64,000 bases of DNA from Candidatus Bipolaricaulota bacterium (GTDB lineage Bacteria > Bipolaricaulota > Bipolaricaulia > Bipolaricaulales > Bipolaricaulaceae), in assembly GCA_030550535.1 (NCBI GenBank), contig JAUQPF010000046.1:1-64000 (forward strand). The letters are read 5' to 3'. Positions 1 through 8,927 of the stretch are shown one piece after another. The position numbers were made by a program, and so were the translations under genes. A model generated the notes under the pieces. It searched no databases. It was given only the letters and a program-made list of their open reading frames with translations, and was not told where the DNA came from. Positions within the stretch are counted from its first letter, which is position 1. Each line of letters opens with the position of its first letter.

Positions 1-796
1 CGTACTTTTCGGCCACATCGTGGTAAGGGAGGAGTTCGACCCTTTGGATCCCTTTCCCCAGCTCGGCAAGGAAGGAAAGGAGCGCCTGGATGTTCCGCTC
101 GGTGTCGGTGATTCCGGGGATGAGGGGGACGCGCACGACCACGGGCCGGCGGAGTTCCACGAGCCGGCGGAGGTTTTCGTGGATGAGGCGGTTGGGCACC
201 CCGGTATAGCGGCGGTGCTCCTCCGCATCCATGGGCTTCAGGTCGAAGAGGAAGAGGTCCGTGAGGGGCGCGATCTCCTCCAAGACGGCGGGCGGGGCGA
301 AGCCGGAGGTGTCCACCACCGTGTGCATCCCTTGCTCTTTACAGGCCTTCAAGGCCGCGCGGAGGAAATCCGGCTGGAACAGGGGTTCCCCGCCGGAGAA
401 GGTGACCCCGCCCCCGGACCGATCGTAAAGAAGGACGTCCCTTTCCAGGGTGGAAAGGAGCTCCTCCACGGCGATGCGTTTTCCCAACAGGCGCCAGGCC
501 CCGCTTGGGCAGGCCTCCGCGCACCTTCCGCAGCCCAGGCACTTCCCCCGGTCCACCTGGGGCTTTCCCCTCGGCTCCCCGCGGATGGCGCCCTCCGGGC
601 AGACCTTAGCGCAGGTGCCGCACCCCAGGCACCGGTACTCAAAGAACATGAGCTCGGGGTTGGGGGAGATCCCCTCGGGGTTATGGCACCAAAGGCAGCG
701 CAGGGGGCAACCCTTGAGGAAGACCGTGGTGCGGATCCCTGGGCCATCGTGCACGGAGAAGCGCTGGATATCGAAAATGACTCCGGTTTCGTTCAT
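1..796 (-). CDS. Glycyl-radical enzyme activating protein (radical SAM, two ferredoxin-type clusters), 3' end off the window
   Basis: Reverse-strand translation from ATG at 794-796: MNETGVIFDIQRFSVHDGPGIRTTVFLKGCPLRCLWCHNPEGISPNPELMFFEYRCLGCGTCAKVCPEGAIR...; frame open to window edge with ...LLPYHDVAEKY; start overlaps the stop of the GRE gene. Confidence 0.93.
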   Translation of the reverse strand, partial: MNETGVIFDIQRFSVHDGPGIRTTVFLKGCPLRCLWCHNPEGISPNPELMFFEYRCLGCGTCAKVCPEGAIRGEPRGKPQVDRGKCLGCGRCAEACPSGAWRLLGKRIAVEELLSTLERDVLLYDRSGGGVTFSGGEPLFQPDFLRAALKACKEQGMHTVVDTSGFAPPAVLEEIAPLTDLFLFDLKPMDAEEHRRYTGVPNRLIHENLRRLVELRRPVVVRVPLIPGITDTERNIQALLSFLAELGKGIQRVELLPYHDVAEKY

Positions 797-3213
797 CACC
801 AATGTTTGTGTTCGGTGCGGGCGATGATCTCCTCTTGGAGCCCACGGGGCAGGTTCACGAAGTAGTCGCTGTAGCCGGCCACCCGCACCATGAGGTCCTG
901 GAAGTCCTGGGGCCGCTTTTGCGCCTCGCGCAAAAGCTCGGCGCTCACCACGTTGAACTGCACGTGGTGCCCGCCCAGATTGAAGAAGACGCGAATGAGC
1001 TGGGCCAGCTTCCTTAGGCTTTCCTCGTCGGCGAGAAGATCCGGGGAGAGTTTCTGGTTGAGGAGGGCCCCGCCAGTCTTGTCCCAGTCGCACTTGGCGA
1101 CGGAACGAAACACCGCGGCAATCCCCTTGCGATCCGTGCCCTGGACTGGGGAGACGCCCTCGGAGACCGGAGTGCCCGCCTTCCGGCCATCGGGCGTGGC
1201 CCCGGTAACTTTGCCGAAGTACACGTGCACGGTGGTGGGGAGGAAGTACACCCGGCGGGAGGCCCGCCGCACCGGCGTGGGCGGGAAGCTCTCCACCAAA
1301 CGCACCACCTCATCCACGATGGCCTTGGCAATGGAATCGGCATAGTCGTCGTCCTCCCCGTAGTGCGGGGATTTGTTGAGGAGGATCTGACGGGTGATCT
1401 CGTAGGGGCCAGAGAAATCGGCCTCCAGGGCCTTGAGGAGCTCCTCCATGGTGAAGGTGCGGCGCTCGAACACGTGGAGTTTCAGGGCCGCAAGGGCGTT
1501 GGTCAGGGTGCCCAGGCCCACGATCTGGAGGTACTGGGTGTTGTAGCGGGCCCCTCCCGCGTTGTAGTCCCGGGCGTTCCGCACACAGTCCTCGATCCAC
1601 AGGGACAGAAACGGCACAGGAAGATGGTGGGCGTAGAGGGCCTCGATGATGTCGTTCCCGCGCATTTTCACGCCCACGAAGTACGCGAGCTGCCGCAGGA
1701 ACGCGCGCCAAAGCTCCTCATAGGTTTTGAAGTGGCGAGGGTCGCCGGTCTCGATCCCCACCCTCTTCCCCGTGCGGGGATCCACCCCGTTGTGCAGGGT
1801 GATCTCCAGGATCTTGGGGAGGTTAAGGTAGCCCGTGAGGATGTAGCACTCCTTTCCGAAGGCCCCGGTCTCCACACAGCCGCTCACCCCCGCGGTGCGC
1901 GCGTCCTCCAGGGTCTTCCCCTGGCGCAGCATCTTCACCACAACCCCGTCGAAGTTGAAGAGCGGGGGCTCCCCGAAACCGGGGGCCACGACCGCGAGCG
2001 CCCGAAAAAGGAACCGGTCCGGAGTCCTGTTGCTGATGAGGACCGCGGTGTTGGGCTGAAGCGTCCGCATCTCCTCAAGGACCTCGAGGATGAGGTAGGA
2101 AAGCTCGTTCACCCCGTCGCTTCCGTCGGGCTTGAGCCCGCCCAGGTTGAGCTTGGAGAAGTCGTTGTAGGTGAAGCTCTCCTCGGCCGTGACCCCCACT
2201 TTGGGCACGGCCGGCTGGTTGTTGAACTTAAGCCAGAACGCCTGGAGGAGCTCCTTGGCCCGCTCCCGGGTGAGCCTCCCCTCCTCGAGGTCGCGCTTGT
2301 AGAAGGGATAGAGGTGCTGGTCGATGCGGCCGGGGCTGAAGGAGTCCCAGGGGTTCGTCTCGTAGGTGATCCCCACATGGATGAACCAGTAGTGCTGGAG
2401 GGCCTCCCAGAAGGTGCGGGGCGCGTGGGCCGGAACCCACCGGCAGATCCGGGCCATCTCCTCAAGCTCCTCCTTCCTTTGGGGGTCCGTCTCCGCTTGC
2501 GCCATCTCCTCGAGCTTTTGGGCGTAGCGGGAGGCATAGATGAGGAGGGCATCGGCCACGATGTCCATGGCCTGAAGCTCCGCGCGTTTCTCCTCATACT
2601 CGGGATCCGCAGGGTCCAAACGCTTCAGGACCTCGGCGATCTCGGCTTTGATGTCGAGGAGCCCCTTTTGGAACACGCGCTCGCCTCCAGCAGTGTGGCC
2701 GGGGGCCCGTTGCTCCATGAACTCCGTCCATACCCCGGCCTCGTAGGCGGCGTGCCACTCCGGCGGAAGGCTTTTAAAGAGGAGGTCGCGCAGGGATTGG
2801 CCGCGCCAGTAAGGGATGATCTCCTCGGCGTACAGGCGCTTCGTTTCCTCGTCCACCCGGTAGGGCATCTTCTCCCGGGTGTGGAGGATCTCCAGGTCCG
2901 CGAGGCTGTGGACGCAGATCTCGGGGTAAGTGGGGACCCTTTTGGGGCCGGTGCCGCGCAGGCCCACGATGAGCTGCCCCTCCTCGAGGGGCAGGCTCAC
3001 CCGCTCCATCAGGTACTTGAAGGCCAAAGCCCGCTGGATGGGGACCGGGAGCCCTTGGGCTTCTCCGGATTTGTAGAACTCCGTGAGGAGGCGGGCGCGT
3101 TCCGCGCACACCCAAACTTCTGTCTGCACGCTCTCCTCCCGCAGGCGGGCGATGCGGGCGTTCAGGGGTTTCACGGTTTTACGCCGCCGCTCCACCTCGA
3201 TTTCCAAAGCCAT
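796..3213 (-). CDS. Glycyl-radical enzyme, HypD (trans-4-hydroxy-L-proline dehydratase)-like clade
   Basis: 805 aa; active-site SGCVETGAFGKE, C-terminal glycyl motif RVAGYSDYF; N-terminal and central blocks resemble HypD as I remember it. Confidence 0.9.
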   Translation of the reverse strand: MALEIEVERRRKTVKPLNARIARLREESVQTEVWVCAERARLLTEFYKSGEAQGLPVPIQRALAFKYLMERVSLPLEEGQLIVGLRGTGPKRVPTYPEICVHSLADLEILHTREKMPYRVDEETKRLYAEEIIPYWRGQSLRDLLFKSLPPEWHAAYEAGVWTEFMEQRAPGHTAGGERVFQKGLLDIKAEIAEVLKRLDPADPEYEEKRAELQAMDIVADALLIYASRYAQKLEEMAQAETDPQRKEELEEMARICRWVPAHAPRTFWEALQHYWFIHVGITYETNPWDSFSPGRIDQHLYPFYKRDLEEGRLTRERAKELLQAFWLKFNNQPAVPKVGVTAEESFTYNDFSKLNLGGLKPDGSDGVNELSYLILEVLEEMRTLQPNTAVLISNRTPDRFLFRALAVVAPGFGEPPLFNFDGVVVKMLRQGKTLEDARTAGVSGCVETGAFGKECYILTGYLNLPKILEITLHNGVDPRTGKRVGIETGDPRHFKTYEELWRAFLRQLAYFVGVKMRGNDIIEALYAHHLPVPFLSLWIEDCVRNARDYNAGGARYNTQYLQIVGLGTLTNALAALKLHVFERRTFTMEELLKALEADFSGPYEITRQILLNKSPHYGEDDDYADSIAKAIVDEVVRLVESFPPTPVRRASRRVYFLPTTVHVYFGKVTGATPDGRKAGTPVSEGVSPVQGTDRKGIAAVFRSVAKCDWDKTGGALLNQKLSPDLLADEESLRKLAQLIRVFFNLGGHHVQFNVVSAELLREAQKRPQDFQDLMVRVAGYSDYFVNLPRGLQEEIIARTEHKHW

Positions 3214-3249
3214 GCCGTCCCCCTTAGGGCACTATATGCCGCGGGATCC

Positions 3250-4095
3250 TCAGGAGCAAGGGCCCTGAACCCGCAGGTTGCCCAGGATGGCGCCCGCCAC
3301 GATGAGGGCCGCGCCCAAGCTCGCGGTGGCCGTGAGCGTCTCCTTCCACCAAAAATGCGCCACCAATGCGGCCACCCCCGGCTCCAAGGTGGCCAGGATC
3401 ACGGCCTGAGTGGCGGGAAGGCGGCGCAGCCCCGCAAAGTACAGGGTGTACGCGCCGTACGTGGAGAAGACGGCGAGGAAGAGGAGTGCTCCCCAGGCCA
3501 TCCCGCTTTTGGGATGGAATTCCACGAAAGGCAAAAGGGTCAGGATTCCCGCGGGAAGGGCATAGGAAAACACCAAGGGGATGGGGTGTCGGAGGAGCGC
3601 GCGTTTGCCCCAAAGGTAGTAGAGAGCGTAGGAGAAGCCGGCGAGAAGCCCGAACCCCAGGCCCAAGGGGTGGAACTGGGCCTCGCCGGGATGGCTGACC
3701 AGGACGACCCCGAGAAGGGAGAGGGCCACGGCCAGACCCCGCGGGAAGGTGAGGCGCTCGCCCAAAACGAAAGGGGAGAGGAGCGCCACCCAGACGGGCG
3801 CGGTGTACAAAAGGATGGCGGCTAGGGCCGCGCCCCCAAAGCGGATGGCCATTTGATAAGCCCCGTAAAACAGGGTGATCCCCACAAGCCCAAAGGGCAG
3901 GAAGGTCCGCAGGTCTTTGGGGCGGAACCGGAGCTCGTGGCGGAAGGCGGCATGGGCCAAAAACAAGGGGTAGGCCAAGAGCGCCCGAAAGAACGCGACC
4001 TCCAAGGGGGCCAGCCCCTCTTGGAAGGCCAGGCGGGAAACGGGGCCGATCAAGCCCCAGAACGCCGCGGCCCCCAGCATCGCGAGGTGCCCCAT
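3250..4095 (-). CDS. EamA/DMT-family transporter
   Basis: 281 aa, ~10 hydrophobic helices, EamA repeats (MLGAAAFWGLIGPVSRLAFQEG..., ATLEPGVAAL). Confidence 0.85.
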   Translation of the reverse strand: MGHLAMLGAAAFWGLIGPVSRLAFQEGLAPLEVAFFRALLAYPLFLAHAAFRHELRFRPKDLRTFLPFGLVGITLFYGAYQMAIRFGGAALAAILLYTAPVWVALLSPFVLGERLTFPRGLAVALSLLGVVLVSHPGEAQFHPLGLGFGLLAGFSYALYYLWGKRALLRHPIPLVFSYALPAGILTLLPFVEFHPKSGMAWGALLFLAVFSTYGAYTLYFAGLRRLPATQAVILATLEPGVAALVAHFWWKETLTATASLGAALIVAGAILGNLRVQGPCS

Positions 4096-4140
4096 GGGCC
4101 GGGATTATAGAACCCCCTTCCTGCGCGGAGGAAGTCGCGC

Positions 4141-4170
4141 TTGACAGGCTGTTTGGCTTCGCCCTACCAT
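4141..4170 (+). promoter_or_regulatory. Candidate sigma70-type promoter for the liv operon
   Basis: TTGACA (4141-4146), 18-nt spacer, TACCAT (4165-4170); SD AAAGGAGGT upstream of ATG 4234. Confidence 0.55.
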
Positions 4171-4233
4171 CCTGAGGAAAGGAGGTGAGGGAAAAGCTTT
4201 TTGGGACCGACGGACCAAAAGGAGGTGGGTTGC

Positions 4234-5400
4234 ATGCGCGCGTTCATTTGTGGTCTGGTATTGGTGGCGGTGAGTGCTTGGGCTCAACCCATTCTCATCG
4301 GTTTTCAGGGGCCGCTCACGGGGCCCTGGGCAGTGGAAGGCGACTGGGCACTGAAGTCCGTGCAAATTGCCGTCGAGATTGTGAACGCTCGCGGCGGAAT
4401 CCTTGGTCGTCCCATTCAGCTCGTGGTGGAGGACGACGGCGGGACGCCCAAGGGCGGGACCTTGGCCGCGCAAAAATTGATCGCCGCCGGTGTGAAGTTC
4501 GTGGTGGGCACCTACGGCTCCATGGTGTGCATGCCCTCCAGCGAGCTCTACGAGGAGGAAGGGGTTCTCCACATCAACTACGGCTGCACCCGGGTGGACC
4601 TCTCCGCCCGCGGCTTTGGGTACTACTTCCGCACCTCCGGCCGGGATGACTCCCAGGCCCGCTTCTTCGTGGAGTACGTGATCCCCCTCTTTGGCGCCAA
4701 AAGGATCGCCGTGATGCACGACAACACCGCGTACGCCCTGGGCGTGGCCGAGGACGTCCTGCGCTACCTGAAGCCCCTTTTGGACGCCGGAGAGGTGCAG
4801 CTTGTCTACTACGACGCCATCATGCCCGGGGAGCGCGACCACACCCCCGCCCTCACGGCCCTGCGCGACGCCAACCCTGACATCTGGTACTACACCGGTT
4901 ACTACCCCGAGTGGGCCCTGCTTCTGCGCCAGGGGAAGGACCTCGGTCTGGATTGGAAGAAGATCAAGGCCGTGGGTTCCAACGCTTGCCCCATCTCGGA
5001 GACCGTGAAGATCGCGGGCCTGGACGCGGTGGTGGGGGCGATGATCACCCAGGAGCCCCTCCCGGCGTTCCTCGTGGAGAAGTATCCTTTGGCCAAAGAG
5101 TTCGTGGCCGCCTACGAGGCCAAGTTCGGCCCCATCCACGACAGCCCCTGGGCCACCTATGCCGCAGACGCCATCTTCACCTTGGCCTTCGCCATCGAGG
5201 CCACGAAGTCCTTGGATCCCGCGGTGGTGGCCCGCTACCTGCGCAGCGGCAAGGTCGTGGGCGAGGGCATCACCGGGCCCTTGAGCTTCAGCCCCGAGGG
5301 CGACCGTCTGGGCGTGCCCTACATGCTCCTCATCTGCGACGAGAAGGGCGAAAGCGCGCGCTTTGATCCCGCGGTGCACGGGCACCTCGTGGGCTTGTGA
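4234..5400 (+). CDS. ABC transporter substrate-binding protein (branched-chain amino-acid/LivK type)
   Basis: Signal peptide followed by QPILIGFQGPLTGPWAVEGDWALKSVQIAVEIVNARGGILGRPIQLVVEDDGG; SD before ATG 4234. Confidence 0.92.
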   Translation: MRAFICGLVLVAVSAWAQPILIGFQGPLTGPWAVEGDWALKSVQIAVEIVNARGGILGRPIQLVVEDDGGTPKGGTLAAQKLIAAGVKFVVGTYGSMVCMPSSELYEEEGVLHINYGCTRVDLSARGFGYYFRTSGRDDSQARFFVEYVIPLFGAKRIAVMHDNTAYALGVAEDVLRYLKPLLDAGEVQLVYYDAIMPGERDHTPALTALRDANPDIWYYTGYYPEWALLLRQGKDLGLDWKKIKAVGSNACPISETVKIAGLDAVVGAMITQEPLPAFLVEKYPLAKEFVAAYEAKFGPIHDSPWATYAADAIFTLAFAIEATKSLDPAVVARYLRSGKVVGEGITGPLSFSPEGDRLGVPYMLLICDEKGESARFDPAVHGHLVGL

Positions 5401-5404
5401 GGGA

Positions 5405-5440
5405 GAGGAGGGGGTCGGGGCGAGCCCTGGCCCCCTCTTC
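5405..5440 (+). other. Hairpin downstream of the liv SBP gene (possible mRNA-stabilising or attenuating element)
   Basis: GAGGAGGGGG / CCCCCTCTTC (10 bp, one G-U) with 16-nt loop; no U-tract. Confidence 0.45.
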
Positions 5441-5496
5441 CCATGCCTGCGGGCCAAGGGGAACGCTAGCGGGGCTGGTCAGAGGAGGAGCGCACG

Positions 5497-6408
5497 ATGC
5501 TGACCTTCGTGCAGCAGCTTCTGAACGGCCTTACCATCGGTTCCTTCTACGCGTTCGTGGCCCTGGGTTACTCCCTCATCTACGCGATCCTCAAGCTCAT
5601 CAACTTCGCCCACGGCGATCTCTTTGGGCTTGGGGCCTATTTGGGCTACACGGTCTTCGTGTACGCCTCCGGTGTCGTGGGGCGAACGCTGGGGTTGTGG
5701 GGGCTTTTGCCCATGGGCTTCGCCGCTGCTGCCCTGGGCACGGCGTGTGCCGGCTTGGTCATCGAACGCGTGGCCTACCGCCCCATCTATCCCATCGGCC
5801 GCCTCCCCGCCGTGGTCTCCGCCCTGGGCATGGCCATCTTCCTCTCCAACTTCATCATGGCCGTGTGGGGGCCGCGCTACCTCGCCTACCAAGAAAGCTT
5901 CATCCCTACAGGCTTTTGGCAGATAGGGGAGTTCAAAATCCGCGTGTTGCAGGTGCTGATCCTCGTGAGCTCCCTTGTGCTTTTGGGCGTGTTGTACTTC
6001 GTGGTGGAGAGGACCACGTTTGGGGCAGCGGTGCGGGCCGTGGCCCTGGACCGGGAGACCGCGGCCCTCATGGGCATTGATTTCTTGAAGGTCATTCGTT
6101 TTGCGTTTGCTGTGGGGCCGGCCTTGGGTGCGATCGCCGGCGTCTTCGTGGGCATGTACTACCGCCAGATCAACTTCACCATGGGCTGGGTGTACGGGCT
6201 CAAGGCCTTCACCGCCACGATCCTGGGCGGGATTGGCAACATCCCCGGGGCCATGGTAGGGGGGATCCTTCTTGGACTCCTTGAGGCCCTGACCGCGGGG
6301 TACATCTCCGCGGCCTGGAAAGATGTCTTCGTGTTCGCTGCCCTCATGCTCCTGCTCATCTTCCGGCCCACCGGCCTCCTTGGGGAGAAGGTGGCGGAGA
6401 AGGTATGA
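5497..6408 (+). CDS. livH: Branched-chain amino-acid-type ABC permease (LivH family)
   Basis: 303 aa polytopic; MLTFVQQLLNGLTIGSFYAFVALGYSLIYAILKLINFAHGD. Confidence 0.92.
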   Translation: MLTFVQQLLNGLTIGSFYAFVALGYSLIYAILKLINFAHGDLFGLGAYLGYTVFVYASGVVGRTLGLWGLLPMGFAAAALGTACAGLVIERVAYRPIYPIGRLPAVVSALGMAIFLSNFIMAVWGPRYLAYQESFIPTGFWQIGEFKIRVLQVLILVSSLVLLGVLYFVVERTTFGAAVRAVALDRETAALMGIDFLKVIRFAFAVGPALGAIAGVFVGMYYRQINFTMGWVYGLKAFTATILGGIGNIPGAMVGGILLGLLEALTAGYISAAWKDVFVFAALMLLLIFRPTGLLGEKVAEKV

Positions 6409-7385
6409 ATCTAGTGCGCCTGAGGAATTTCGCCGCGCATAAGCCCGTGCGGGTCGCGCTTTTCTTCCTCGTCTTTGGTTTTCTCGTGTCCTTCCCGTTT
6501 TGGGCCTCGCGGTACTGGGTGGACGTGGGCTTCTATGTGGGCCTCTACGCGCTTTTGGGGCTGGGATTGAATGTGATCCTCGGGGAAGTGGGGTTGTTCA
6601 ACCTGGGGCACGCGGCGTTTTGGGCCATCGGTGCCTACACCACGGCCATCTTGAACGTGCGCTTTGGCCTGCCCACCCTCGCGCTCCTTCCCATCTCCGC
6701 CCTTGTGGCCGCGGGCTGCGCCTGGCTCGTGAGCTCACCCATCATCCACTTGCGCGGCGATTATCTTTGTATCGTGACCATCGCCCTTGGGGAGATCGTG
6801 CGTCTTGTGCTCATCAATAACCCCGGGGGGCTTACGGGCGGCCCCAACGGGGTGGTGGGCATCGCCCGCCCCGCCTTCTTGGGCCACGTGATCCGCACCC
6901 CCATGGACTTCTACTTCTTGGTGTGGGCGGTGGTGGCCGTCTGTGCCCTTGCGCTTCGCCAGCTCCAGCGCTCCCGCATCGGCCGGGCCTGGAACTACAT
7001 TCGGGAGGACGAGATCGCTGCGGAGTCCATGGGCGTAGACGTGCGGGCTCTGAAGCTTTTGGCCTTCGTGCTCGGAGCGGCCCTGGCGGGCCTGGCCGGC
7101 AACATCTTCGCCGCCAAGATGCGCATGGTCTCCCCCGACAGCTTCACGTTCATGGAGTCCTGTTTGATGTTCTGCATCGTCCTCCTTGGGGGGATGGGCT
7201 CCGTTCCTGGGACGATCGTGGGAGCAGCTTTGGTCGTGCTCTTTCCCGAGGTCTTCCGACCCGTGGCCCAGTACCGGCTGCTCTTTTTCGGGTTGGCGTT
7301 GGCGGCCACCATGTACTTCCGGCCGGGCGGCCTTTGGCCGCGCCGCCGCGCCGTGGAGTTCCTCGTGGAGCGCCCAGGGCGATGA
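6405..7385 (+). CDS. livM: Branched-chain amino-acid-type ABC permease (LivM family)
   Basis: LGLNVILGEVGLFNLGHAAFWAIGAYTTAIL; overlaps livH by 4 nt. Confidence 0.92.
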   Translation: MNLVRLRNFAAHKPVRVALFFLVFGFLVSFPFWASRYWVDVGFYVGLYALLGLGLNVILGEVGLFNLGHAAFWAIGAYTTAILNVRFGLPTLALLPISALVAAGCAWLVSSPIIHLRGDYLCIVTIALGEIVRLVLINNPGGLTGGPNGVVGIARPAFLGHVIRTPMDFYFLVWAVVAVCALALRQLQRSRIGRAWNYIREDEIAAESMGVDVRALKLLAFVLGAALAGLAGNIFAAKMRMVSPDSFTFMESCLMFCIVLLGGMGSVPGTIVGAALVVLFPEVFRPVAQYRLLFFGLALAATMYFRPGGLWPRRRAVEFLVERPGR

Positions 7386-8164
7386 GAGACGAAGCCATCC
7401 TGGAGACCCGCGGGATCACCAAGCGCTTTCGGGGTTTGGTGGCCGTGGACCGCTTCGACATCGCCGTGCGGGAGCGCACCATCCATTCCCTCATTGGTCC
7501 GAACGGCGCGGGGAAGACCACGGTGTTCAACGTGATCACCGGGATCTATCGGCCCGAGGAGGGCAAGGTCCTCTTTGCCGGGCAGGTCCTAAACGGGCTC
7601 AAACCCCACGAGATTTTGGCGTTGGGCATCGCCCGTACGTTCCAGAACCCCCGGCTTTTCCGGAACATGACGTGCTTGGAGAACGTGATGGCCGGGCAGC
7701 ATGCCCACGGCCGCGCCGGCTTTTGGGCCTCGCTCCTGCGCTTACCCCACCAGCGCCGGGAGGAGCGGGCCATCCGGGAGCGGGCGGAGGAATGGCTCCG
7801 GAAGCTGAACCTCTGGTACTTCCGCCACGAGCTGGCCCGGAACATCCCCTACGGATGCCAAAAGCTTCTGGAGCTCGCACGAGCTTTGGCCGCCCAGCCC
7901 AAGGTTCTCCTCCTGGACGAGCCCACCTGCGGCCTCAACGAGGCGGAAAAGGAGGCCATGATGGGCTTCATCGAGGGCCTCCCTAAAGAGGGCCTCACCG
8001 TGCTTTTGGTGGAGCACAACATGAACGTGGTCATGGGCCTTTCGGACTGGATCACCGTCATGAACTACGGGAAGAAGATCGCGGAGGGCACACCGGAGGA
8101 GGTCTACAATAACCCCGTGGTGATCGAGGCCTACCTGGGTCGGGGGGAAGAGCGTGCTCCTTAG
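7382..8164 (+). CDS. livG: ABC transporter ATP-binding protein (LivG family)
   Basis: MRDEAILETRGITKRFRGLVAVD...GPNGAGKTT...LLLDEPTCGL; ATG at 7382. Confidence 0.92.
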   Translation: MRDEAILETRGITKRFRGLVAVDRFDIAVRERTIHSLIGPNGAGKTTVFNVITGIYRPEEGKVLFAGQVLNGLKPHEILALGIARTFQNPRLFRNMTCLENVMAGQHAHGRAGFWASLLRLPHQRREERAIRERAEEWLRKLNLWYFRHELARNIPYGCQKLLELARALAAQPKVLLLDEPTCGLNEAEKEAMMGFIEGLPKEGLTVLLVEHNMNVVMGLSDWITVMNYGKKIAEGTPEEVYNNPVVIEAYLGRGEERAP

Positions 8165-8927
8165 GGTGGAGAGCGTTTCCGTGGCTTACGGGGCCGTCGA
8201 GGCCTTGAAGTCCGTGTCCCTCTCGGTGGAGGGGGCGGAGATCGTGGCCGTGCTGGGGGCCAACGGCGCGGGGAAGACCACCCTCCTTAAGGCCATATCC
8301 GGCCTCGTTCCTGTGAAATCCGGGGCCATCGTCCACGACGGGAAAAAGCTGCACGGGCTTCCGCCCCACGTGATCGCCCGGCTAGGGGTGGTGCACATCC
8401 CCGAGGGCCGGCGGGTCTTCGCCACCCTCACCGTGGAGGAGAACCTGAACCTTGGGGGCTACGGCTGCCCCAAGGAGGAGGTGGCCCGGGCCAAGGAGCG
8501 GGTGTTCGCGCTTTTCCCGGTGCTCAAGGAACGGCGAAGGCAGCTTGCGGGGACGCTGTCCGGTGGGGAGCAACAGATGCTCGCCATCGGCCGGGGCCTC
8601 ATGCGCTCCCCAAAGCTCATGCTCTTGGACGAGCCCTCCCTGGGCCTGGCCCCTCTTTTGGTGGACCAGGTCTTCTCCACGATCGTGCAGATCAACAAGG
8701 AGGGCGTGCCCATCCTCATCGTGGAGCAGAATGCGCGCAAGGCCCTGAGCATCGCGGATCAGGCGCACATCCTGGAGGTGGGGCGCCTGGTCCTCTCCGG
8801 TCCGGCCCGGGAGCTTGCGGCGGACGAGCGCGTGCGCCAGGCTTACCTAGGCGGCGCCACCTACGAGCGCCGCCGAAGGATTAGGGAGAGCCGTGCGGCT
8901 GGAGAAGCACCCGATCCTCGAGGTTAA
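8154..8927 (+). CDS. livF: ABC transporter ATP-binding protein (LivF family)
   Basis: GTG start; GANGAGKTTLLKAISGL, LSGGEQQMLAIGRGLM, LLDEPSLGLAP. Confidence 0.92.
   Translation: MLLRVESVSVAYGAVEALKSVSLSVEGAEIVAVLGANGAGKTTLLKAISGLVPVKSGAIVHDGKKLHGLPPHVIARLGVVHIPEGRRVFATLTVEENLNLGGYGCPKEEVARAKERVFALFPVLKERRRQLAGTLSGGEQQMLAIGRGLMRSPKLMLLDEPSLGLAPLLVDQVFSTIVQINKEGVPILIVEQNARKALSIADQAHILEVGRLVLSGPARELAADERVRQAYLGGATYERRRRIRESRAAGEAPDPRG

Noticed and set aside
1225-3825. 866-aa plus-strand ORF over the GRE and EamA genes
   Set aside because: Antisense shadow of well-supported minus-strand genes; His/Gly/Pro-rich low-complexity translation typical of high-GC shadow frames.
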